A stretch of DNA of 9,149 nt, taken from contig FR899090.1 in the NCBI GenBank assembly GCA_000437255.1, positions 33,261 to 42,409 of the forward strand, in the 5' to 3' direction. Shown here one piece after another: positions 1-4,793 of this stretch (positions within the stretch are counted from its first letter, which is position 1; each line of letters starts with the position of its first letter). Both the position numbers and the translations under genes were made by a program. A model generated the notes under the pieces. It had not been told where the DNA came from. It searched no databases and was given only the letters and a program-made list of their open reading frames with translations. This stretch comes from Ruminococcus sp. CAG:403 (GTDB lineage: Bacteria > Bacillota > Clostridia > Oscillospirales > Ruminococcaceae).

Positions 1-203
1 TAAACAGCGTCCAATGTGACAGAAACGTCATCAATTTCAACAGGTTCTCCCATGCTGCCCTCATGCAAAACGGTTTGAATGGGTTCTGTTGCACGGAAGT
101 CTTTCAGTTCTTTCTGTCCGGTGCCTTTGCTGCATCCGGTGAGCAGTGTGCCAGCTGTCAGCAGAGCAAGTGCGCCGGCAAGCCATGCGGGATATTTTTT
201 CAT
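1..203 (-). CDS. Lipoprotein, N-terminal part only (runs off left edge)
   Basis: This reads from ATG at 203 leftward for 67 codons with no stop, so the C-terminal part lies outside the window. The protein opens with Lys-Lys, a hydrophobic stretch (residues 5-20) and a lipobox Leu-Thr-Gly-Cys at 21-24, so it should be lipidated on Cys24 and held on the outer face of the membrane. A polar linker (SKGTGQKELKDF) follows. Residues 50-67 (GEPVEIDDVSVTLDAV) resemble the opening strand of DUF4352/telokin-like lipoproteins, but too little is visible to assign the family. The start is supported by AGAAAGGA on the minus strand, 10 nt before the ATG. No convincing promoter lies in the 59 nt between this start and the terminator hairpin at 263-307, so its transcription is unclear. 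Function unknown. Confidence 0.8.
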   Translation of the reverse strand, partial: MKKYPAWLAGALALLTAGTLLTGCSKGTGQKELKDFRATEPIQTVLHEGSMGEPVEIDDVSVTLDAV

Positions 204-254
204 AAGTGCAATCCTTTCTATCGAAAACAATCTGTTTGGATCGGAAGATGAGCG

Positions 255-311
255 AAAAAAAGCAGTCCCGGCAGTGCATAGAACATATCATATGCCTGCC
301 GGGACTGTTTT
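255..311 (-). terminator. Rho-independent terminator after the ferredoxin gene, possibly bidirectional
   Basis: A perfect 12-bp stem (263-274 with 296-307, CAGTCCCGGCAG/CTGCCGGGACTG) is extended by five more pairs (276-280 with 291-295) across a one-base bulge. Read on the minus strand it is followed by seven Ts (positions 261-255), as expected for a terminator ending ferredoxin transcription. On the plus strand it is followed by only four Ts (308-311), and no plus-strand gene precedes it. Confidence 0.85.
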
Positions 312-340
312 CGTGTCATAAGTGGTTATGTGACAATTCC

Positions 341-514
341 TTAGTCTTCTGCAATTGCAGAAACTGGACATGAGTCTGCACAGGAACCGCAGGAAATGCA
401 GCTATCTGCATCGATTACGTAAGCAGCGTCGCCAGAAGCGATTGCGCCAACCGGACAGGCAGATTCACAAGAACCGCAGGAAAGACAGGTATCAGCGTCG
501 ATTTTATATGCCAT
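341..514 (-). CDS. 2[4Fe-4S] bacterial-type ferredoxin, 57 aa
   Basis: The product is a small soluble cytoplasmic electron carrier of 57 residues, the usual clostridial ferredoxin length. Two CxxCxxCxxxCP motifs are seen: Cys10, 13, 16, 20 followed by Pro21, and Cys39, 42, 45, 49 followed by Pro50. Each set of four would bind clusters in the standard crossed arrangement. The two halves are near repeats (IDADTCLSCGSC and IDADSCISCGSC). Clostridial ferredoxins of this type typically accept electrons from pyruvate:ferredoxin oxidoreductase and donate to hydrogenase or Rnf; the partner here cannot be told from context. The start is fixed by GGGAGGTG seven nt before ATG. The gene has its own promoter (648-620) and terminator (307-255), so it is probably monocistronic. 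Upstream on the same strand lies an ArsR-family gene. Confidence 0.97.
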   Translation of the reverse strand: MAYKIDADTCLSCGSCESACPVGAIASGDAAYVIDADSCISCGSCADSCPVSAIAED

Positions 515-542
515 GAGTACTCACCTCCCACAGGGATGTCGC

Positions 543-601
543 TAGGGCACATCGGAAAGCAGATGCATTGGTTTCGCAGTGCCGCTTTCCGATGCGCCCT
601 A
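543..601 (-). repeat. 18-bp inverted repeat (hairpin) in the ferredoxin leader
   Basis: Arms 543-560 and 584-601 are complementary at 17 of 18 positions, with one G/T-type mismatch, around a 23-nt loop (561-583). The hairpin sits between the ferredoxin promoter and its ribosome binding site, so it would form at the 5' end of the transcript. No T-run follows on either strand, so it is not an ordinary terminator. It could be an RNA-stabilising 5' stem, a regulatory structure or a small extragenic palindrome. Confidence 0.75.
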
Positions 602-619
602 ATTCTTCCTGTTGCTCTT

Positions 620-648
620 ATTATAGCAGATTGCCGGATAAAATGCAA
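620..648 (-). promoter_or_regulatory. Sigma-A promoter of the ferredoxin gene
   Basis: On the minus strand TTGCAT (648-643) is followed by a 17-nt spacer and a perfect TATAAT (625-620). Transcription should begin near 613, giving a leader of about 100 nt that contains the 18-bp hairpin. Confidence 0.85.
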
Positions 649-676
649 GAGCTATTTTTTGGTTTCCGCAAAAAGG

Positions 677-1018
677 TTATTCCAAAATATGCTCCATCGC
701 CTGATGGAAAATGGAGTAGATATGGTTGTCCGCCAGGGAGTAGATGATGGACTTTCCATCTCGCCGGCTGCTGACCAGGCGAGCCTGTTTCAGGATGCGA
801 AGCTGGTGGGAAATGGCAGACTGCGTCATTTGTAGTAGGTTTGCGATATCGCAGACGCATTGTTCCTTTTGAAACAGGGCAAATAAAATTCGGGTGCGAG
901 TCGGGTCGCCGAATACTTTAAACAATTCTGCCACATCATACAGCAGCGCATCGTCAGTCGAAATTTGTTGCAGCGGATCCTGTTGCTGGGCAGAAGAAGC
1001 AGATGCTGGGGTCGGCAT
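677..1018 (-). CDS. ArsR/SmtB-family metal-sensing transcriptional repressor
   Basis: A 113-residue winged-helix protein of the ArsR/SmtB family, which binds operator DNA as a dimer and lets go on binding metal. The family core is clear: LFKVFGDPTRTRIL (33-45), an alpha-3 segment QCVCDIANLL with Cys54 and Cys56, the recognition helix MTQSAISHQLRILK (64-77), a wing with RRDGKSIIYSL, and a C-terminal helix carrying Asp97, His99, His110 and Glu113. The last four match the spacing of the zinc-binding alpha-5 site of SmtB exactly. The Cys-x-Cys is the alpha-3 site of ArsR and CadC, but the N-terminal region has no Cys, unlike CadC. Start: ATG at 1018 with AAAGGAGG about 11 nt upstream. No transporter or metal-resistance gene lies in the window, so the effector and target are unknown. 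Autoregulation is likely but not shown. Confidence 0.93.
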   Translation of the reverse strand: MPTPASASSAQQQDPLQQISTDDALLYDVAELFKVFGDPTRTRILFALFQKEQCVCDIANLLQMTQSAISHQLRILKQARLVSSRRDGKSIIYSLADNHIYSIFHQAMEHILE

Positions 1019-1086
1019 TGGGGCGACACCCTCCTTTCCAATAGGCAGATGGAATCGAATTGTCGATTTTCTGCGAGAATACTTTA

Positions 1087-1115
1087 ATCATACGCTATTT
1101 TTTGGAATTTGTCAA
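1087..1115 (-). promoter_or_regulatory. Sigma-A promoter of the ArsR-family gene with possible operator
   Basis: On the minus strand a perfect TTGACA (1115-1110) is followed by a 17-nt spacer and TATGAT (1092-1087), about 70 nt ahead of the repressor start. A 6-bp inverted repeat, TCATAC at 1088-1093 and GTATGA at 1116-1121, overlaps the -10 and abuts the -35. It could hold repressor half-sites, but the 22-nt gap does not match the usual ArsR-family 12-2-12 operator, so the operator reading is weak. Confidence 0.8.
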
Positions 1116-1121
1116 GTATGA

Positions 1122-1306
1122 ATAAAAAATGAAAATCCGAGCTGTTTCTGTACAATTGGACAGGGTGGGACAAGAAAAAAGCAGCGGAAATGGGGCAACT
1201 TTCTCAAATAGTTAAAAATTCACACTTAGGTACAGAACCGCCTTAGAAAATTTAGGATATCCCAAGGATTTATTTCCTTTTTTCGGTGTAAGCTGTATAC
1301 GAATCA
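1122..1306. other. Divergent intergenic region without a gene
   Basis: This 185-nt stretch separates the minus-strand repressor promoter from the plus-strand promoter at 1307. It is AT-rich with several A and T runs, including a weak AAGGA/TCCTT stem near 1264-1279 followed by Ts. No credible coding sequence or RNA gene was seen. Confidence 0.6.
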
Positions 1307-1315
1307 TGATACAAT
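1307..1315 (+). promoter_or_regulatory. Extended -10 promoter of the CPBP-like gene
   Basis: TGATACAAT fits an extended -10 element (TGn plus TACAAT). No good -35 lies 16-18 nt upstream, as is common for extended -10 promoters. Transcription would begin near 1322, which excludes the ATG codons at 1314 and 1317 as starts because they lie in or beside the -10 itself. Confidence 0.5.
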
Positions 1316-1341
1316 GATGCTTGTATATAGGAGAAATGGAT

Positions 1342-1443
1342 ATGGAAGGCCAGGGGCCGGGTTTAGGAATAAAAAAGATGGGAATCGGGTGTTTCATATG
1401 CGAGAAGTGGTTGAAAAAACCATCAACGACTGTGAAGCAGTAG
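1342..1443 (+). CDS. Short open frame with good SD and an A AAA AAG slippery site, leading into the CPBP-like frame
   Basis: ATG at 1342 follows AGGAG (1329-1333) by 8 nt, the best initiation signal ahead of the membrane-protein gene. An earlier ATG at 1336 is in the same frame but too close to the SD. The frame runs 33 codons (MEGQGPGLGIKKMG at its start) to TAG at 1441-1443 and overlaps the membrane-protein frame. At 1371-1377 it contains A AAA AAG, phased exactly as a -1 slippery heptamer. A -1 shift there enters the frame of the downstream protein. It may be a leader peptide, the true N-terminus joined by programmed frameshifting, or the result of a one-base loss in the A tract. No homologue is recognised. 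Confidence 0.4.
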   Translation: MEGQGPGLGIKKMGIGCFICEKWLKKPSTTVKQ

Positions 1444-2558
1444 AACAACAAGTCAAACAAACACAAACGAGCACGTATGATCGGTTGCTGTCAGAATGGC
1501 AGAAGCAGGATGGTGCTGCTTTTTCCCTGCCGCAGGTCGTGCAGGAAAAAAGACCGACAACCTTTGTGGAGGGCAAAGGCTTTCATGCGGTCACACCGCC
1601 GGCTGTGGAAGAAAAGAAAGCGTTGGGGCGCATCTTTGCGGTGATTGGAAAGGCCATGCTGGCATACCTGGGCATAGAATATGTGCTGAGTTTTGCAGTG
1701 GTTCAAGTGTTGCAGCTGCTTCATGTGGATGTAACGTACTACTACGACAGTGGTTACATTTGCGGCAATGTGTGGGCTGTTTTGCTGATGCTGTTTATTG
1801 TAAAAGTGGTCAAGTATCTGGTGCCAATTTGGATCTTGCATCGATCTTTTCGAATGCCAAAAAAGGTTGCAGTGCCTCTAAAGCCTGTGCAGCCCATGGC
1901 GATGGTACAGGGGATTCCATTGGTGATGGTTGCGTTTGCAGTCATGAACTTATGGCGAGGTATCAATGCGCACAATACGATACGATACAGTTCCATTGGA
2001 ACAGCGTTGCAGATGCTGACATATGCCAGCCGCCCGTATCAGGTCATTTATTTCTTTTTTGATCTGATTTTGGTGACGGCTCTGGTGAATCTGCTGTTTC
2101 GGGCAGAAATTTTACAGGTGCTGCGGCAATTCGGCGATGAGTTTGCTGTGCTGGTGACTTCTTTACTGGGTGTGGTCATGTTTCATGATGCACCAGCGGC
2201 ACCGACTTTGTTTTTGGTCTATGTGATTTGTGGCTGTGCAACCTTACAGAGCGGATCACTGTGGGCCGGTATTTTAAATTTGTTTGTTTATCGGCTGCTG
2301 TTGTTTAGTCTGTTTCATTTTGAGTATCTTGGCGGTATTTGGGAGAAAGGGAAACTGATCTATCTGCTGATTCTCTTGGCAATCGGTTTGGCTTGGGCGG
2401 GAATTGCATTGGCGCATCGGTGGATTCGAAAACTGCCGCGTTCTTCCCCCACTTCGTTGAAAGAGAAGGAGAAGTGGCAGGTCATCTTACAGGATGGTTC
2501 CCTGATGGTGGTCACCTTGTTGTGCCTGGTGCTGGCGGTCATCAGTTTCATTTTTTAG
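1398..2558 (+). CDS. Polytopic membrane protein, degenerate CPBP (CAAX protease/bacteriocin-processing) family
   Basis: From ATG1398 this is 386 residues: a soluble, charged N-terminal part of about 75 residues, then eight or nine hydrophobic segments ending at the C-terminus (VVTLLCLVLAVISFIF). The region around residues 226-305 lines up by eye with the CPBP (Abi) intramembrane protease core. However, the catalytic Glu-Glu before LLFR is Val230-Asn231, and the final His-x-x-Asn region after GSLWAGIL reads LFVYR. The FxxxH-type His survives as His263 (VVMFHDAP). A protease activity is therefore unlikely, and the protein may be a non-catalytic relative. The start is uncertain: ATG1398 lacks a strong SD, upstream in-frame ATGs at 1314/1317 fall in the promoter, and a well-initiated short frame (1342) could feed into it by -1 slippage. 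It ends 46 nt before tadA and is probably cotranscribed with it. Confidence 0.75.
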   Translation: MREVVEKTINDCEAVEQQVKQTQTSTYDRLLSEWQKQDGAAFSLPQVVQEKRPTTFVEGKGFHAVTPPAVEEKKALGRIFAVIGKAMLAYLGIEYVLSFAVVQVLQLLHVDVTYYYDSGYICGNVWAVLLMLFIVKVVKYLVPIWILHRSFRMPKKVAVPLKPVQPMAMVQGIPLVMVAFAVMNLWRGINAHNTIRYSSIGTALQMLTYASRPYQVIYFFFDLILVTALVNLLFRAEILQVLRQFGDEFAVLVTSLLGVVMFHDAPAAPTLFLVYVICGCATLQSGSLWAGILNLFVYRLLLFSLFHFEYLGGIWEKGKLIYLLILLAIGLAWAGIALAHRWIRKLPRSSPTSLKEKEKWQVILQDGSLMVVTLLCLVLAVISFIF

Positions 2559-2604
2559 GGTGCGTTCCGGAAAAGTGGCCGGGCAGATTTTAGGAGGAAG
2601 CAGC

Positions 2605-3105
2605 ATGCAGGAATGCTATCAGCCGGAGCAGCGGTTTATGGAACGGGCGCTGGAATTGGCGCAGCAGGCAGCAGACTTGGGAGAAGTTCCGGTTGGTGCT
2701 GTTGTGGTGCATAAACCGACCGGCAGAATCATCGGAGAAGGCTACAACCGTCGGGAATGTGACAAATCGCCGCTTGCGCATGCGGAGATTCTGGCAATCG
2801 ATCAGGCCAGCCGGACATTGGGCGGCTGGCGTGTAATTGACAGTGCCATTTATGTGACATTGGAACCGTGTCCGATGTGCTGCGGTGCGATTCTGCATGC
2901 CAGAATCGAGGATTTGATTTTCGGGGCATCGGATCCGAAGGGCGGTGCAGTTTGTTCCGTGGAGCAGATGTTTGAATTGCCCTATCACTATCACCCCCGT
3001 ATTGTAACGGGTATGTGTACCGATGCATGCAGTCAGATTCTGCGTGATTTTTTCCGTGCACTGCGGGAACAAAAAAAGCAACAGAAGCAGCAAGCTGCGC
3101 TCTGA
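2605..3105 (+). CDS. tadA: tRNA-specific adenosine deaminase TadA
   Basis: TadA converts adenosine 34 to inosine in the anticodon of tRNA-Arg(ACG), letting one tRNA read several Arg codons; it acts in the cytoplasm as a homodimer. The 166-residue length matches the family (about 150-170). The zinc and catalytic motifs of the cytidine-deaminase fold are intact: His59-Ala-Glu61 (zinc ligand and proton-shuttle Glu) and Pro-Cys89-Pro-Met-Cys92. Flanking segments typical of TadA are present (VPVGAVVV, GYNRRE, LGGWRV, YVTLEPCPMC, FGASDPKGGAV, ILRDFFRALR). The C-terminus is Gln/Lys-rich. ATG2605 is chosen because AGGAGG (2592-2597) lies 7 nt upstream and the protein then starts where TadA normally does; an in-frame GTG at 2560 would add 15 residues with no SD. 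It follows the CPBP-like gene by 46 nt and a terminator comes directly after its stop. Confidence 0.96.
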   Translation: MQECYQPEQRFMERALELAQQAADLGEVPVGAVVVHKPTGRIIGEGYNRRECDKSPLAHAEILAIDQASRTLGGWRVIDSAIYVTLEPCPMCCGAILHARIEDLIFGASDPKGGAVCSVEQMFELPYHYHPRIVTGMCTDACSQILRDFFRALREQKKQQKQQAAL

Positions 3106-3106
3106 G

Positions 3107-3143
3107 AAAAAGCCGAGGCGGTCATGGAACCCCTCGGCTTTTT
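3107..3143 (+). terminator. Rho-independent terminator of the CPBP-like/tadA unit
   Basis: AAAAAGCCGAGG (3107-3118) pairs perfectly with CCTCGGCTTTTT (3132-3143) around a 13-nt loop, starting just after the tadA stop. The A/T ends make it likely to work in both directions. Confidence 0.93.
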
Positions 3144-3186
3144 ATCGCTTGGAAAAAATGGATGCACGGGATTGGCACAACGGTGC

Positions 3187-3215
3187 TTGACAGGGTGTCG
3201 AAATATTCGTATAAT
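3187..3215 (+). promoter_or_regulatory. Consensus sigma-A promoter of the dockerin protein gene
   Basis: TTGACA (3187-3192), a 17-nt spacer and TATAAT (3210-3215) match the vegetative consensus at all twelve positions. The start point should be near 3222, leaving a leader of about 90 nt before the ATG at 3313. Strong constitutive expression is expected unless the leader or a repressor intervenes. Confidence 0.93.
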
Positions 3216-3312
3216 AGAGATATCCGGGCATGCTGCATTCCGATGTTGTATGGTGTTGCGCGGAACGTCCCGGAATACAGAAGCAATTTGGATAGTAGAA
3301 AGGATTGGAAGC

Positions 3313-4542
3313 ATGAAAAAGAAAGTACAAGCTTGGCTGGCGGCAGCTGTGACGGCAACCATGCTGATGAGTCATGCAGCGCTTCCGGTGGTACATGCGG
3401 AGGAGATCAATCGAAACGATCTTTCTGTTTTAATCTTAGGAGATGATGTTTCAGCCGGAGTTGGATTGCAGGAGGGCGAGCAGGCATATGGTGAACTGGT
3501 CGCTTCCTATCTGGGAACGGAAAACGTGCAGAATTATGCACAGGAAGGCGCTACCACCGATTCCCTGCTGAATTTGATTCAAACAGATGACATTGTACAG
3601 GCGAGCATTGCAGAGGCGGATATCATTTTGATTTCGGTCGGTGCCAATGACATTTACCAAACGGTTTTGCAGAATGAATACATCAATATTTCCGACTACA
3701 ACAGTATGCAGGCGGTATTGAACAGCTTGGACAGCAACACACGATTGAATCTTTCTAAGTATTTGCGCAATGCTATGCCGCCGGTTGTGGAGCAAGCAGT
3801 AAGCAATATTCAGGAAATTACAAAAGCGGTTTATGCCGTGAATTCCGGTGCGGATATTGTTTTTCAGGATGTCTATAATCCGCTCTCTGTCAGCAAGGAT
3901 ACCACGGGACTGACGGGCGGTGCACCGGCAAAGATCTCCATGATCAGCAGTGAAGTAGAGGAGTATTTGCAGGGCGGTGGTTTGATTACCACTGGAATCA
4001 ATACTGGGATTCAAGCTCTGCGGCAGGCAAGATGTGCAGAAGCGCATACGCTCTTTTTAAACCATGGCTGGTATTACACCAGTGTTGGAACATTGGGCTT
4101 GCAGCCGAATGGAATTGGGCAGCTTGCCATTGCGCAGGCAACCATTCAGACGCTGAATTTGCCGGGCGGGAATGGAACGGAATTATCCGCTGCCTACCAG
4201 AACAGCGGTGCAGCAGAATCCTTATCCGGTGTGGATGCCACCGTTGACCAGAACTTGCAGACTCTGAGCCGCTCTACAATAGAAGTTTACCGCAAGGGTG
4301 ACGTCGATCACAGTGGTGAAATTGAGCTGGCAGATGCCACCATGGCGCTGACACAGTATGCAGAACAGTCGGTTGCCAATTGCAATCCCCTCAATGTAGT
4401 CAGCCGAAAGGCGGCAGATGTCAATCAGACGCCGGGCGTAGACCTGGGCGATGCCACCTTGCTTTTGACCTTCTATGCAGAAAAGGCCGTGGGCAATGTG
4501 ACAGAAGAGGACTTTGACGAATTTGTCAAGCAGAATTCCTAA
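3313..4542 (+). CDS. Secreted SGNH/GDSL-fold protein with C-terminal type I dockerin; catalytic residues replaced
   Basis: 409 residues. A signal peptide (KKK then a hydrophobic stretch, likely cut after VHA at 27-29) sends it outside the cell. Residues 37-275 look like an SGNH/GDSL hydrolase: block I LILGDDVSAGVGL (40-51) and block III SVGANDIY with Gly110, Asn112 and Asp113. A Ser-rich linker leads to a dockerin (about 329-395) with two calcium-loop repeats, GDVDHSGEIELADA and ADVNQTPGVDLGDA, each with a following helix. Dockerins bind cohesins, so the protein should dock onto a cell-surface or cellulosome-type scaffold. The nucleophile Ser of GDS is Asp45 here, and the block V Asp-x-x-His reads Leu261-Gly-Leu-Gln264, so classical esterase activity is not expected. 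Start: AAAGGA 8 nt before ATG3313. It has its own promoter and terminator. Fold and dockerin are clear; the role is not. Confidence 0.92.
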   Translation: MKKKVQAWLAAAVTATMLMSHAALPVVHAEEINRNDLSVLILGDDVSAGVGLQEGEQAYGELVASYLGTENVQNYAQEGATTDSLLNLIQTDDIVQASIAEADIILISVGANDIYQTVLQNEYINISDYNSMQAVLNSLDSNTRLNLSKYLRNAMPPVVEQAVSNIQEITKAVYAVNSGADIVFQDVYNPLSVSKDTTGLTGGAPAKISMISSEVEEYLQGGGLITTGINTGIQALRQARCAEAHTLFLNHGWYYTSVGTLGLQPNGIGQLAIAQATIQTLNLPGGNGTELSAAYQNSGAAESLSGVDATVDQNLQTLSRSTIEVYRKGDVDHSGEIELADATMALTQYAEQSVANCNPLNVVSRKAADVNQTPGVDLGDATLLLTFYAEKAVGNVTEEDFDEFVKQNS

Positions 4543-4561
4543 TAGGGAAGTTTTAGCATTC

Positions 4562-4598
4562 AAAAAGCAGCTGTGCCGTGCTTGCACAGCTGCTTTTT
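4562..4598 (+). terminator. Rho-independent terminator of the dockerin protein gene
   Basis: A perfect 15-bp stem, 4562-4576 with 4584-4598 (AAAAAGCAGCTGTGC and its complement), surrounds a 7-nt loop and ends in five Ts. It begins 20 nt after the stop codon. The A-tract on the other arm makes it symmetrical. Confidence 0.95.
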
Positions 4599-4715
4599 GC
4601 TGCGTTTGGCAGGAAATCGGGATGTGTGAAAGCCAATGTACGCTTTGTGTGAGAAAAAAGGAAACGCTTTTACGCTCTTTTCCAGCACTTATCATAAAAC
4701 GATCACATAGGAAAG

Positions 4716-4721
4716 TATAAT
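4716..4721 (+). promoter_or_regulatory. Probable -10 element of the htrA promoter
   Basis: TATAAT at 4716-4721 lies 72 nt before the htrA start. The hexamer 17 nt upstream (CATAAA, 4693-4698) is a poor -35, so an activator or another sigma factor may be involved. The leader also holds a small imperfect hairpin (4749-4756 with 4761-4768). No CIRCE or CtsR box was recognised. Confidence 0.5.
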
Positions 4722-4793
4722 AAGATACAGAAAGTAAAACAAAACCCCGCATTCCCCCAAGGGCATGCGTTTCATAGAAAGGAATGAACGAGT

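Noticed and set aside
1314..1397. N-terminal extension of the CPBP-like protein from ATG1314 or ATG1317
   Set aside because: These codons overlap or abut the predicted -10 element, so they would not be in the transcript, and no SD precedes them.
3124..3312. N-terminal extension of the dockerin protein from ATG3124
   Set aside because: That ATG lies inside the tadA terminator and upstream of the consensus promoter. The signal peptide and SD fit ATG3313.
4660..4676. Possible catabolite-control (cre) site, GGAAACGCTTTTAC, upstream of htrA
   Set aside because: It misses key outer bases of the cre consensus and lies upstream of a poorly defined -35.
4514..4720. Plus-strand open frame of 68 codons after the dockerin gene
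   Set aside because: It spans a perfect 15-bp terminator and ends in the next promoter, with no SD and no recognisable product.
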